64,000 nucleotides of DNA from UBA7985 sp002690455 (GTDB lineage: Bacteria; Pseudomonadota; Alphaproteobacteria; UBA7985), in the NCBI GenBank assembly GCA_965662775.1, contig CBFIIW010000007.1, positions 1 to 64,000 of the forward strand, in the 5' to 3' direction. Made by a program: the position numbers and the translations under genes. This document shows positions 6,699 to 16,438 of this stretch, in pieces (position 1 is the stretch's first letter; every line of letters begins with the position of its first letter). The notes under the pieces were generated by a model. It was not told where the DNA came from. It ran no database searches and saw nothing but the letters and a program-made list of their open reading frames with translations.

Positions 6699-9362
6699 AT
6701 GGCCACGGCAAACGATATCCGCTCGACCTTCCTGAACTACTTTGGCGACCGGGAACACGAGATCGTCGCGAGCTCTTCGCTCGTTCCACGCAACGACCCA
6801 ACGCTAATGTTTACAAATGCAGGGATGGTTCAATTCAAGAACCTGTTCCTCGGCCAAGAACAGCGTCCGTACAAGCGGGCCGTGACCTCACAGAAGTGCG
6901 TCCGTGCCGGCGGCAAGCACAACGATCTTGAAAACGTCGGCTACACGGCACGACACCACACGTTCTTCGAAATGCTCGGCAATTTCTCGTTCGGTGACTA
7001 CTTCAAAGATGTGGCGATTGAGAACGCCTGGAACCTCATTACCCGCGAGTACGGCCTGCCTGCCGACAAACTGCTGGTGACTGTTTACCATACTGATGAC
7101 GAGGCGGTGCAGCTTTGGAAAAAGGTTGCTGGACTGAGCGATGATCGCATCATCCGCATTGATACGTCTGACAACTTCTGGTCCATGGGTGATACTGGCC
7201 CTTGCGGACCGTGTTCCGAGATATTCTACGATCATGGCGACCACATCTGGGGTGGTCCTCCTGGTTCACCAGACGAAGACGGCGACCGGTTCATCGAGAT
7301 TTGGAACCTTGTCTTCATGCAATTCGACAAGCCGGAGCCGGGCGCTGACATGGTGCCACTGCCACGGCCCTCCATTGACACCGGTATGGGGCTGGAGCGC
7401 ATTTCTGCGATCCTGCAGGGCAAGCACGATAACTACGATGTCGATCTGTTGCGCAAGCTCATTGAGGCTTCCGCCACCGCATCGAACGACGACCCGGACG
7501 GTGACAACAACGTCTCTCATCGGGTAATTGCTGACCATCTCCGCTCGGCGGCATTTCTCGTGGCAGACGGCGTCCAGCCCTCCAATGAAGGGCGCGGCTA
7601 CGTACTTCGTCGCATCATGCGCCGCGGCATGCGCCACGCCCACAAAATCGGGAACAAAGACCCTCTAATGCATCGCCTGGTGCCGACCCTCGTCGAGGCG
7701 ATGGGTGAGCACTTCGCAGAACTCAAGCGCGCCGAAGCATCGATCACTGAGATCCTGCGGCTTGAAGAAGCGCGCTTCAAAGAGACATTGGACCGGGGAC
7801 TGAAATTGCTGGGCGAGGAAACGGATCGCCTGGCCGAGGGCGAGGCGCTGTCCGGCGCTATCGCCTTCCGGCTCTATGACACCTTTGGTTTCCCACTCGA
7901 CCTGACGGCTGACATACTTCGTGGTCAGGGGCGCAGCGTCGATCAAGCCGGCTACGATGAAGCACTCGAAGCGCAACGCACTGCTGCCCGCGCGTCGTGG
8001 AAGGGGTCAGGTGAGGCTGCGACCGATACGCTGTGGTTCGAGATACGTGAGCAGGTTGAGGCGAGCGAATTCCTTGGCTACTCGACCCTGCAGGCGGAGG
8101 GCACCGTTCGCGCGCTGACGCGTGATGCCGAACAGACCCGCACACTTGCCGCGGGAGAAACCGGCCATCTGATTGCCAACCAGACGCCATTCTATGCCGA
8201 AAGTGGCGGGCAGAAGGGCGATCAGGGTGCAATCACCACCGAGGCCGGTGCGCGACTGCGGGTCGTCGATACACAGAAACAGCTAGGCGATCTTTGGGTT
8301 CATCATGTCGAGGTCATAGAGGGTGTCGTCACTGTCGGCGACGCCGCCGCCTTTGCCGTGGATACGAGCCACCGCGCTGCGCTCGCAGGCCATCACTCTG
8401 CCACGCACCTGCTGCATGAGGCGTTGCGCCAGCGTCTGGGCGCCCACGTCGCGCAGAAGGGCTCGATGGTGGCTGCTGACCGGTTGCGTTTCGACTTCTC
8501 GCACGCTGCACAGGTAAGCGAGGCGGAATTGACTGACATCGAAGTCGCCGTTAACGAGGAAATACTGGCCAACACCTCCGTTGAAACCCGGATCATGTCG
8601 CCCGATGAAGCAATCGAGGCAGGTGCTACGGCCCTGTTTGGTGAAAAATATGGAGATGAAGTGCGGGTTGTGACCATGGGCACGACCGACCCCGCCTCAA
8701 ATCAGATTTACTCTATGGAACTCTGTGGTGGAACGCATGTGCGTCAAACCGGTGACATCGGCTTGATGCGCATTATCCGCGAGGAAGGCCCTTCTGCAGG
8801 GGTTCGTCGAATAGAGGCCGTGACGGGGCTCGCCGCGCTGGATCACGTCCGCCGCCGGGATGCTCACCTCGAGCGCGCCGCAGCCGTACTGAAGACTGTG
8901 CCTGCCGCATTGGCAGAGCGGGTTGAAGCTCTCAGCGTCGAGCGCCGTCAACTGGAACGGGAGCTCGCCGAGGTTCGCAAGAAGCTGGCAGCCGCTGGAT
9001 CCGGCAGCAGCGGACAAGTTGGCCCGGAAGACATCGCCGGTACACCCGTGATTGCACGCATCATCGATGACGTCCCGGCCAAAGACCTTAAAGGCCTTGC
9101 TGACGCTTTCATGGCTCAGATGGGCTCGGGCGTGGTTGCCTTGATCGGCACCGAAGGCGGCAAGGCTTCGATTGTTGCGGCCGTCGGTACTGACCATCAG
9201 GATCGACATGACGCAGTCGAGCTGGTTCGAGCAGCTTCCGCAGCGGTTGGTGGCAAAGGCGGCGGTGGGCGGCCGGATATGGCGCAGGCCGGTGGACCAA
9301 ATGCAACAAAGGCCGAGGCTGGACTAGACGCAATGCGCGATCTTGTCCGTAGTGTCGGCTAA
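6699..9362 (+). CDS. alaS: Alanyl-tRNA synthetase
   Basis: AlaS charges tRNA-Ala and edits Ser- and Gly-tRNA-Ala. The start ATG 6699 has AGGGAG six bases upstream; the GTG at 6654 has no such support. The 887-residue protein has the class II catalytic core at the N-terminus (motifs around NAGMVQF and HTFFEMLGNFSFGDYF). The editing-domain zinc site has HHSATHLLH near residue 565 and CGGTH near 675. A coiled-coil leads to the C-terminal C-Ala domain with a GGKGGGR glycine-rich segment. Length and order are normal for the family. Confidence 0.98.
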   Translation: MATANDIRSTFLNYFGDREHEIVASSSLVPRNDPTLMFTNAGMVQFKNLFLGQEQRPYKRAVTSQKCVRAGGKHNDLENVGYTARHHTFFEMLGNFSFGDYFKDVAIENAWNLITREYGLPADKLLVTVYHTDDEAVQLWKKVAGLSDDRIIRIDTSDNFWSMGDTGPCGPCSEIFYDHGDHIWGGPPGSPDEDGDRFIEIWNLVFMQFDKPEPGADMVPLPRPSIDTGMGLERISAILQGKHDNYDVDLLRKLIEASATASNDDPDGDNNVSHRVIADHLRSAAFLVADGVQPSNEGRGYVLRRIMRRGMRHAHKIGNKDPLMHRLVPTLVEAMGEHFAELKRAEASITEILRLEEARFKETLDRGLKLLGEETDRLAEGEALSGAIAFRLYDTFGFPLDLTADILRGQGRSVDQAGYDEALEAQRTAARASWKGSGEAATDTLWFEIREQVEASEFLGYSTLQAEGTVRALTRDAEQTRTLAAGETGHLIANQTPFYAESGGQKGDQGAITTEAGARLRVVDTQKQLGDLWVHHVEVIEGVVTVGDAAAFAVDTSHRAALAGHHSATHLLHEALRQRLGAHVAQKGSMVAADRLRFDFSHAAQVSEAELTDIEVAVNEEILANTSVETRIMSPDEAIEAGATALFGEKYGDEVRVVTMGTTDPASNQIYSMELCGGTHVRQTGDIGLMRIIREEGPSAGVRRIEAVTGLAALDHVRRRDAHLERAAAVLKTVPAALAERVEALSVERRQLERELAEVRKKLAAAGSGSSGQVGPEDIAGTPVIARIIDDVPAKDLKGLADAFMAQMGSGVVALIGTEGGKASIVAAVGTDHQDRHDAVELVRAASAAVGGKGGGGRPDMAQAGGPNATKAEAGLDAMRDLVRSVG

Positions 9363-9383
9363 GCCATTCAAAGCGAGCACGCC

Positions 9384-10244
9384 ATGGCGTCGAGCCTTCT
9401 GACAGAATCGCAGCGTGACGCCGTTTTTGAAACGATTGTCGACACGTCAAACGCCGTCGTGCTTCCACGTTTTCAGAATCTCAGCGCTGGTGAGGTCGAT
9501 ACCAAGTCAAGCCCCACTGATCTGGTCACAGTTGCTGACCGCGAGGCCGAGGTACGCTTGAGTGCGGCTTTGACCTCGATTCTACCGGGCTCTCTGGTTG
9601 TGGGTGAAGAAGGGGTGTCCGCAGACCCCTCGATCCTCAATGCCATAAACGGTGACGCGCCTGTCTGGATCGTTGACCCGGTGGATGGAACTCGCAATTT
9701 TGCCAATGGGCAAACACCCTTCTGCGTGATGGTCGGTCTGGTGCTCGGGGGTGTTCAAATAGGCGCCTGGATCTGGCGACCCATCGATGCAGAAATGGTT
9801 CTCGCCTTCCGCGACGAAGGCGCAACCCTGATCGAAACCAGTACAGGCCACAGCCGAAACCTCCGTGTAACCCGTCCGCTGGCAGCCGAGGCCATGAACG
9901 GCTTCGTATCATTCAAATACATGAGTGAGGCGCACCGGGGTCTGATGCGTCAAAATGCACGTCGGATGCGGCGGATCCAGTCGATCGGATGCGCAGGGGA
10001 AGAATATCTACGGATAGCAGAAGGCCGCGATCACTTTGCAGTATTTGGGCGAATCCATCCGTGGGATCATTGCCCGGGAAGCCTGATTGTTGAAGAGGCT
10101 GGTGGGCTCGCAGTGATTGGTGGCGAGGCCTATGGCCCACGACACGTCGACGGGCCACTTTGGATTGCGTCCTCAGCGCACGTGCTCCAAACAGCTAGAG
10201 AACAGCTGCTCGATTCAACCAAAGAGACGGAAGCTTTAGGCTGA
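9384..10244 (+). CDS. Inositol-monophosphatase-family phosphatase
   Basis: This 286-residue metal-dependent phosphatase has the IMPase signature: GEEG (74-77), WIVDPVDGTRNF (96-106) with the metal-binding aspartates, and a C-terminal HPWDHCPG block near 225. Related enzymes act on inositol-1-phosphate, on histidinol phosphate (HisN type) or on 3'-phosphoadenosine 5'-phosphate (CysQ type). The sequence alone does not decide the substrate. It follows alaS by 21 bases and may be co-transcribed. Its 3' end overlaps the convergent DMT transporter gene by nine bases. Confidence 0.88.
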   Translation: MASSLLTESQRDAVFETIVDTSNAVVLPRFQNLSAGEVDTKSSPTDLVTVADREAEVRLSAALTSILPGSLVVGEEGVSADPSILNAINGDAPVWIVDPVDGTRNFANGQTPFCVMVGLVLGGVQIGAWIWRPIDAEMVLAFRDEGATLIETSTGHSRNLRVTRPLAAEAMNGFVSFKYMSEAHRGLMRQNARRMRRIQSIGCAGEEYLRIAEGRDHFAVFGRIHPWDHCPGSLIVEEAGGLAVIGGEAYGPRHVDGPLWIASSAHVLQTAREQLLDSTKETEALG

Positions 10245-11219
10245 AGTTTTAAGGTTCCGGGCTGCATGCACCGACTCGCGCCAGGCCGTCACGACACCCC
10301 CAGCCATGATCAGGGCCACCCCGATCCAAATACCCGCTGGAGGGATCAGTGACTGCGTGAACCAAGCCAGGCCTGTCGCGAAGATGATTGCCACGTACTC
10401 CAATGAACCAACAACTGCAGCGGGCGCAGATCGATAGGCGATGTTCAACGCCTGCGCTGCTCCGATCGAAACCACGCCCATCAGCGCGAACTGCCACCAA
10501 TGCGCCGACCAGTCCAACGGGATCCGTTCGCCCCAAAGCACCCAGACGGGTAGGATCGTCAGCAGCGAAGCGATCCCACCCACGTAGGTAATCGAAATTG
10601 CGGTCACCCCCTTGGGCATGTATCGCAGCGAAATCATGTTGACCGAGAACATGATCGCCGCGACCACAGGAAGCAGCGCATATGTTGCCGTCAGCCACAA
10701 GGGCCGACCACTGGCGTCCAACGACCACGCCGCGCCATTAGAAAGCCACAGCGCCGCCTGAACGGCCACAACCCCCGAGAACCCAATAAGAAGCGCGCTC
10801 CAACGCCATACCCCAGCGCGCTCACCCAGAAAAATTGTCGCCAGCACAGTCAGCATGAGCGGGTAGGTGAAAATCAACGCGGTGGCTGACCCCTGATCCA
10901 ATAGCTTGAAGGATGAGAAGAACAGAAACCCAATCGGTACAATAGTAATGCCGCGAAAAATAGCGATCGGCGCACCGCCGAACCAAGGCGTGAAACGCTC
11001 CCGTCGGAACACCATAAGCGCAACCAAAAATACCATCGCGGAGAGGTTGCGTATCAACTGCATTTCGATCACGCCATAAGTCAGCCGCAGGTTGAACGCG
11101 ATGGCGTCCATACTGGTCAGCATAAATGCGGCAACCAACGATGCAGCGATGCCCAGCAATAGACGACCATCAGTCTGAAAAGGAGACACTTCACTCTTTG
11201 TTGGATCAGATTGCGACAC
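10236..11219 (-). CDS. EamA/DMT-family permease
   Basis: This 327-residue integral membrane protein has about ten hydrophobic helices arranged as two EamA repeats, the usual drug/metabolite transporter plan. The segments around SSFKLLDQGSATALIFTYPL (end of repeat 1) and SAPAAVVGSLEYVAIIFATG (repeat 2) are typical. It probably exports a small metabolite; the substrate is unknown. The start is GTG at 11219 with AGGAGA further downstream, so an internal start cannot be excluded. It is convergent with the upstream phosphatase. Confidence 0.85.
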   Translation of the reverse strand: MSQSDPTKSEVSPFQTDGRLLLGIAASLVAAFMLTSMDAIAFNLRLTYGVIEMQLIRNLSAMVFLVALMVFRRERFTPWFGGAPIAIFRGITIVPIGFLFFSSFKLLDQGSATALIFTYPLMLTVLATIFLGERAGVWRWSALLIGFSGVVAVQAALWLSNGAAWSLDASGRPLWLTATYALLPVVAAIMFSVNMISLRYMPKGVTAISITYVGGIASLLTILPVWVLWGERIPLDWSAHWWQFALMGVVSIGAAQALNIAYRSAPAAVVGSLEYVAIIFATGLAWFTQSLIPPAGIWIGVALIMAGGVVTAWRESVHAARNLKTSA

Positions 11220-11273
11220 ACGAACCTCATACGCACTGACGAGCCCGGTTGGCTAGCGCAGCACGAGATGCGC

Positions 11274-11930
11274 TCAGCCCGCCACGCTGGTCCTGACTTG
11301 AACAAGGATATCAGCGCAGCAGGCTTCAATCTGGTCAAGGGCCAAGTCATAAGCTGCCTGCCCACATGCAAATGGATCACGGATTTCCCGGAACCCGACA
11401 TCAGGCGAGAACGCGGTGATCAGAAAAACGCGGGCCTGTCTGGAGGCGTTCCCTCCGGCTTCATCCCGATCACCTTCATCTGTATCTGCTTGGTCCAAAG
11501 ACACGTTGATGACGCGGCCGCTGACACCACGCACGGCAGCATTCATGTCAGTCTCTACCGTTGTCTGTCTTTCATCATCAGGATCGCTACAGGGCTCGAC
11601 CTTGCCGTCGCCCAGAAGGCCTACCAGCGCCTTTTCATGCGCAGGGGTCATACAAATGATCCAGTCGAAAAGCCAAAAATCATCGGCTGTCACGGAACGA
11701 GATCGCTGCTCACCGATGGAAAAACCCCGGCCTTCCGCCGCGATGCAAGCCTCAGCCGTCGGTGGCTGGCCAATGGCCCGGGGACGGATCCCAGCAGAAG
11801 CAATCTGTACCCGATCCGCCAAACCCCATAGGCCGATTTCCGCACGGAGGACACCCTCGGCCATTGGGGACCGGCACGTGTTGCCCGTGCAGACAAACAG
11901 GATCTTCAGCCTCGACGTCCGATTGGACAC
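11274..11930 (-). CDS. Low-molecular-weight protein-tyrosine phosphatase with internal insertion
   Basis: The N-terminus carries the phosphatase P-loop CTGNTCRS (Cys14, Arg20) of the LMW-PTP/ArsC superfamily, followed by PMAEG. The general-acid DP motif appears late, at Asp185 in IRDPFACG. Usual LMW-PTPs have about 150 residues. This one has 218 because about 60 polar residues (roughly 112-170) sit between the core and the DP loop. The reading frame is open throughout, so I see an in-frame insertion rather than a frameshift. The GTG start has GGAGGAG upstream. Substrate and role are unknown. Confidence 0.85.
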   Translation of the reverse strand: MSNRTSRLKILFVCTGNTCRSPMAEGVLRAEIGLWGLADRVQIASAGIRPRAIGQPPTAEACIAAEGRGFSIGEQRSRSVTADDFWLFDWIICMTPAHEKALVGLLGDGKVEPCSDPDDERQTTVETDMNAAVRGVSGRVINVSLDQADTDEGDRDEAGGNASRQARVFLITAFSPDVGFREIRDPFACGQAAYDLALDQIEACCADILVQVRTSVAG

Positions 11931-12204
11931 GCCTCCACTCCTCCATCTGAAACCCCAAGATTATGCGAGAGAATGCGACCACGATCGGCACGGGTCCAGA
12001 GGGGCTGTGGATTGACCGTGGCACAGTATGTGGACAAATCCGCTGACTTTGGCCGGGTTTAGCACGCCAAAATAAACCCACGCGAAACTCACACTGGGCT
12101 TTGCTGACCTCTCGCTCGACCTTGGATGCGCAGAAATGATCCGGTCAAAACACCGCTGTGGCCCTGACCAAGCCCCACGGAACAGACCCTTGGTCAAAAA
12201 ATCG

Positions 12205-12792
12205 TCAGCGGCGCTCACGCCGGCCATCAGGATAAATCGCGATCTTGGTTCCGGCTTCATCACCGTTGGTATCCATGACCACTCGATAATTCAGGACATA
12301 AGTCTCATCGATGGTACTTGCTCGGGCGGAAGCCAGCTCGCCGTCCTGGTTCAGATCGTAGCGCGCTGACAAGCTCTCGCACTCGACGTAAACCTTTCGC
12401 TCACCTGTGTTCCAATCCATCTCCTTGGTGATCTGACCGACCGAACCAGTCTGGCACAATTCGCGGCCAAGCAACGGCGCGGCCTTGGATAAATCGCGAG
12501 TATGGGAAATCGACGCTCCGGGTAACGCATTGAAAACAATCATGTAAGTTGGATGGATGAAGTCCAGTTTGGCAGCGGCATAGTTAACATCGGGGTCAAC
12601 GTAGTTGCGTTCGAAGGCATGAGCATCACGCAGGAAATAGGCGCGGACGGGAGTCTGCTTGCCGTCTGAATCCAGCATCACTCTGGCGTAGACCAGGTCG
12701 GCTCCATAGTAGGGTGATGAGGCCGCACAGGCCAACAAACCCAGCGCCGCTACCCCAGCTAAACCGAATGAAATAAGCGCACGTATCGACAT
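12205..12792 (-). CDS. Putative lipoprotein, unknown function
   Basis: Starting at ATG 12792 gives 195 residues with a clear lipoprotein signal: SIR, a hydrophobic stretch and lipobox LLAC. A longer in-frame start exists at 12807 but would place charged residues ahead of the signal. The mature part has no family I recognise. Two short acidic turns, DLNQDGE and DTNGDE, resemble calcium-binding loops, but no complete EF-hand is present. The gene stands alone between the phosphatase and the cobalamin arm. Confidence 0.7.
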   Translation of the reverse strand: MSIRALISFGLAGVAALGLLACAASSPYYGADLVYARVMLDSDGKQTPVRAYFLRDAHAFERNYVDPDVNYAAAKLDFIHPTYMIVFNALPGASISHTRDLSKAAPLLGRELCQTGSVGQITKEMDWNTGERKVYVECESLSARYDLNQDGELASARASTIDETYVLNYRVVMDTNGDEAGTKIAIYPDGRRERR

Positions 12793-13030
12793 CGGGATCC
12801 CCCACATTCAGCCTTCGCACCAACACAGGGTCAACCCAAACCAGGCCCGTCCCTGCGCTCAAACCAATACCAGAAACCCACCAGCTCCGAGATCACAGCC
12901 CGGAGATCTGTGCCGCGGCGTCCGGCTCGAATGATCACATTCCTGAGCACTTGCCAGCGAGACCCCCTGCGGCTCCCCGAACCCAGGATCCGGAAACACC
13001 AATTCAGCGACACCGGGACAGCGGACCACC

Positions 13031-13810
13031 TCAGATCTTTGAAAGATTTCTATGCCTCAGTATATGCTCATAATCCGCGTCATATAACGCAGAATCTGGA
13101 AATTCAGCTTCACCCAGCACGGGGCCAACAAAAATAATTGCTGTACGCGTGATTTTCGCGGCGCGAACCTGGTCTCGAATCGTCGTTAGTGTCCCATGAA
13201 TGAACTGCTCATCGGGCCAGCCGACGCGGTAAGCCACCACGCAAGGGCAATCTCCGCCATAGTAAGGAATCAGCCGCCGCTGGATATCGCGCAAGTACCG
13301 GATGCTCAGGTGCAGCGCCAGCGTCGAACGGGTCTCAGCGAAGTTTTCCAGCGTCTCGTGCTCTGGCATGTCGGTGGCCTGCCCGGCCACACGAGTCAGA
13401 ATGATCGACTGAGAAACTGTGGGTAGTGTCAGCTCGACACCAAGTGTCGCCGCTGCGGCCGTGTAAGCGGAAACCCCGGGGGTAATGTCGTATGGAATGC
13501 CAGCCGTACGTAACCGTCGCGCCTGCTCTGCGACGGCACCGTAGAGTGATGGATCACCTGAGTGCACGCGCGCAACACGCTGTCCGGCACGAAAGGCCGT
13601 CTCCATGATGTCCATAATTTCATCCAGCGCCATCGGGGCTGAATCGCGGATATCCGCACCCTCTCGCGCATGGACCAGCACACCTTCGGGCACCAGTGAA
13701 CCGGCATACAGTACCAGATCGGCGGAGGCGATCAGGTCGCGCCCGCGCAAGGTCAACAGGTCGGGCGACCCCGGTCCCGCGCCAATGAAGTGGATAGGTT
13801 CTGTACTCAT
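13031..13810 (-). CDS. cobM: Precorrin-4 C11-methyltransferase (CobM/CbiF)
   Basis: CobM adds the C11 methyl group from S-adenosylmethionine in corrin ring synthesis. The chosen start, ATG 13810, overlaps the stop of the upstream cbiG/cobJ gene (ATGA) and gives 259 residues beginning MSTEPIHFIGAGPGSPD. The tetrapyrrole methylase motifs VLYAGSLV, HSGDPSLYGA and GVSAYTAAAA follow in order. It is the last gene of the minus-strand arm cbiX-cobH-cobL-cobI-cbiG/cobJ-cobM. A CbiF-type enzyme acting on cobalt-precorrin-4 would fit the CbiX/CbiG/CbiD context. Confidence 0.95.
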   Translation of the reverse strand: MSTEPIHFIGAGPGSPDLLTLRGRDLIASADLVLYAGSLVPEGVLVHAREGADIRDSAPMALDEIMDIMETAFRAGQRVARVHSGDPSLYGAVAEQARRLRTAGIPYDITPGVSAYTAAAATLGVELTLPTVSQSIILTRVAGQATDMPEHETLENFAETRSTLALHLSIRYLRDIQRRLIPYYGGDCPCVVAYRVGWPDEQFIHGTLTTIRDQVRAAKITRTAIIFVGPVLGEAEFPDSALYDADYEHILRHRNLSKI

Positions 13811-15711
13811 TCCGTGGGATCCTCTCCGCGGTTGAGATAGCCGCGTGGCGTGTAAAGATGCGTAGGTCCATTTTTGACGGGCTGGAAGCGTCGGGTCTGA
13901 GAAGAGCCGACCAGCACCATGCAAAACATGTCAATCTCAGCCGGATCGAGCGTGCCAAGGGTGCGGTGGGTATAGCTTTCTTCCGCCCTGCCGATCTGCC
14001 GACAAATGACAACGGGTGTTTCCGGTGGCCGATGGTCAAGCAGGATGTCCCGCGCAGCCCCTAACTGCCAGTCACGCTTGCGGCTGACGGGATTGTAAAA
14101 GCAAACCACAAAGTCAGCGCTGGCCGCACCTTTCAACCGGCGCTCGATCACGCTCCAGGGCGTCATCAGATCAGACAGCGAAACAGCACAGAAATCATGC
14201 CCCAATGGCGCACCCAGGCGCGCAGCTGCGCCGAACATGGCACTAATGCCGGGATGCGCAATGATCTCGACCGCCTGGACCCGACGCTCGTCCGACTGCG
14301 CTGCCAGCTCAAACGTCAGCGCACCCATGGCATAAACCCCGGCGTCACCCGAGCAGATCAGCGCTACCGACTTCCCTGTTGCTGCCAAATCGAGAGCAAA
14401 CTGACAACGGCGCTCCTCCTCGCCCAGATCAAAGGTATGCACCTGCTGATGCGGCAGGGGACTGACCTGATCGATGTAATAGCGGTAGCCGACCAGATGT
14501 TCGGCGCTGCGAAGGGCGGCGGCGGTCCCGCCGAGTCGCCAGTCCGCACGACCGGGACCGAGCCCGATCAGCTGTAATCGACCGCGGGGCTGCCCCACCG
14601 CGTCAAAGTCGGTAATCGGCGTCAATGCCCGGGCCAGCGCCACTGTGCCGATGCCGAATTTCTGCTTTTCCAGCACCAGCTCAGCCGAAGCCTGGCCCGC
14701 ACCCTTCAGCACCTCAACGGCCTCCTCTCCGCCTTCCGAACCCGCATGCGTAGGCTGCTCGGTGACACCACTTTGACCATTACAGGCGCCCAGCAGTGCG
14801 GCCGCTTCAGCCACCGAAGGTGTTCCGATTTCGGCCGCGACGACCGCTGAGGGATTGGGAACACTGACCCCGGCCAGAGCCTCGGCGCTAAAAAATCGTA
14901 ACGGCAGGCCAAGCCGTTCTGCAAGTTGCGTGAAGGCCGGTTCATCCTGCTTGAGATCCACACTGGCAATCCCCGCGAGCGCCAGGTGGTCGACCCCGGC
15001 TTGGTCCAGCGCCACAGTCACAGCAGCCGCTAGGGCGTGCGGCTCCGCGCCGCGTTCGCATCCCAGTCCGATGACCAGATCGCGGCGGCAGTAGCGCAGG
15101 TGTCTCTCGCTGCATTCGCCTTCAGTTCCAATCGAAAGGGTCGCGTCGGGGCTTTGCCGCGTCGGACCATCGCTACGCAGCGGCCAGTCTCCAACAACCC
15201 GGATACCGTCGTCCGCCTCTCCAGCGGCTAGCCGGCGCAGAAAGGCGGTAGCGTGCTCGGGATTGACCAGGGCATAGCCAGGCGCAGGATCTTCGACCGC
15301 AGCACCAAGGGCGGCATCGGACGCCGTGCTAATCAAGGCAAAACCTGTCCCCGCTTCGCCAAGGTCCTGCGCCAGTCGGTTAGCGCCGTGGTGTCCTCCC
15401 AGTAAGGGGACAAAATCTCCTGCTTCGGTGGCCATGACCACTGGCGGCTCACTGTGCTTGTCATGAAGTTGGTCAGCCAGCAGCCGGATCAGAATTCCAG
15501 CGGCGCACAAGCCAACAGTCGGCCGACCGGCCGCGAAAGCGGTCCGAAGCGCATCGGAAAATCCGGCTCCAGCCAGCACGTCTCCGCCCCCTAATGCATC
15601 GCGCAGCGCGGTCAGCGCAGGGCCGTGTCGCTCAAGGGGTGAGAGAAACAACACATCGGCTACCCGGAATGATGCCGGATCAACCGTCTTCGTTTGGGCT
15701 TCAGAGGACAT
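13807..15711 (-). CDS. CbiG-CobJ fusion: cobalt-precorrin-5A hydrolase / precorrin-3B C17-methyltransferase
   Basis: A 634-residue fusion. Residues about 10-330 form a complete CbiG-like part: an N-terminal block with AAGILIRLLAD and LGGHHGANRLA, a middle domain, and a C-terminal CobE-like block beginning VIGLGCERGA. CbiG opens the lactone ring and removes the C20 fragment as acetaldehyde in the oxygen-independent route. Residues about 375-634 are a CobJ/CbiH methylase with GLGPG, GYRYYID, ICSGDAGVYAMG and FYNPVS. The join is low-complexity, rich in Gly and Glu. The start ATG 15711 overlaps cobI by 11 bases. Both halves have complete motifs, so both activities are expected. Confidence 0.93.
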   Translation of the reverse strand: MSSEAQTKTVDPASFRVADVLFLSPLERHGPALTALRDALGGGDVLAGAGFSDALRTAFAAGRPTVGLCAAGILIRLLADQLHDKHSEPPVVMATEAGDFVPLLGGHHGANRLAQDLGEAGTGFALISTASDAALGAAVEDPAPGYALVNPEHATAFLRRLAAGEADDGIRVVGDWPLRSDGPTRQSPDATLSIGTEGECSERHLRYCRRDLVIGLGCERGAEPHALAAAVTVALDQAGVDHLALAGIASVDLKQDEPAFTQLAERLGLPLRFFSAEALAGVSVPNPSAVVAAEIGTPSVAEAAALLGACNGQSGVTEQPTHAGSEGGEEAVEVLKGAGQASAELVLEKQKFGIGTVALARALTPITDFDAVGQPRGRLQLIGLGPGRADWRLGGTAAALRSAEHLVGYRYYIDQVSPLPHQQVHTFDLGEEERRCQFALDLAATGKSVALICSGDAGVYAMGALTFELAAQSDERRVQAVEIIAHPGISAMFGAAARLGAPLGHDFCAVSLSDLMTPWSVIERRLKGAASADFVVCFYNPVSRKRDWQLGAARDILLDHRPPETPVVICRQIGRAEESYTHRTLGTLDPAEIDMFCMVLVGSSQTRRFQPVKNGPTHLYTPRGYLNRGEDPTE

Positions 15712-16438
15712 GGGCACCCCCTCGACAGTGCACGAGCACCATGGAGAAATAGGGCGCGCGGTCTTCATCCAGCGCCATGAGCGGAACGACCCGCTGGTTG
15801 GGCAGACTGGCGCGTTCGACATAAACGGCGTGTTCGATCAGACCAGCCTCCCGCAGTAGTACCTTCAGGCGAGCCAGATGGCGGCCGACTTTCATGAACG
15901 CCAGACCCTCAGCGCTATCGATTTGTTGGCGTAGAGCGTCGTCATCGAGTGTCGCTGGTAGAACCCGAAAGGCATCATTGCGCGCAACGAGTGGCCAGCC
16001 AGCGGCAGCAGCGCAGGCCATGACCGACGAAACCCCCGGAACCACGGTAATAGGAAAGGCGCCGTTGAGCCGACCAAAGAGGTACATGAACGAGCCGTAG
16101 AACATTGGATCGCCCTCGCACAACACCACCACATCGCGTCCTGCGTTCAGGTGGCTGCGGATTTCGGTGGCACCCTGATCGTAAACTTCCTGCGCCGGGA
16201 AGCGTTCAGCAACCATCGGCATGACCATGGGAATCTCAACCTTGGCGTCGAGGCCCCTGAGGTGTGAATCAACGATCGACCGGGCGAAGCTCGGCACGCC
16301 TTCTGCCGCAGCATAGGCCAGCACGGGCGCTTGCTGAATAAGCCGCAACGCTTTGAGCGTCAGTAGTTCCGGGTCACCCGGCCCGAGGCCGACGCCAAAC
16401 ACCTGGCCAGTGGTCGACAGTGTCGTCATTGGACTCAT
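15701..16438 (-). CDS. cobI: Precorrin-2 C20-methyltransferase (CobI/CbiL)
   Basis: CobI transfers a methyl group to C20 of precorrin-2 or its cobalt form. The 245-residue protein has GVGLGPGDPELLTLKA near the start, VVLCEGDPMFYG in the middle and VVPGVSS after it, all standard for this methylase branch. The ATG start shares ATGA with the stop of cobL, and the 3' end overlaps the CbiG-CobJ start, so translation is coupled. Early cobalt insertion by CbiX would make cobalt-factor II the substrate, but the sequence does not discriminate the two forms. Confidence 0.95.
   Translation of the reverse strand: MSPMTTLSTTGQVFGVGLGPGDPELLTLKALRLIQQAPVLAYAAAEGVPSFARSIVDSHLRGLDAKVEIPMVMPMVAERFPAQEVYDQGATEIRSHLNAGRDVVVLCEGDPMFYGSFMYLFGRLNGAFPITVVPGVSSVMACAAAAGWPLVARNDAFRVLPATLDDDALRQQIDSAEGLAFMKVGRHLARLKVLLREAGLIEHAVYVERASLPNQRVVPLMALDEDRAPYFSMVLVHCRGGAHVL

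Noticed and set aside
11961..12263. Minus-strand 100-codon ORF between the phosphatase and the lipoprotein
   Set aside because: It overlaps the 3' end of the lipoprotein gene, has no family resemblance and no good ribosome site.
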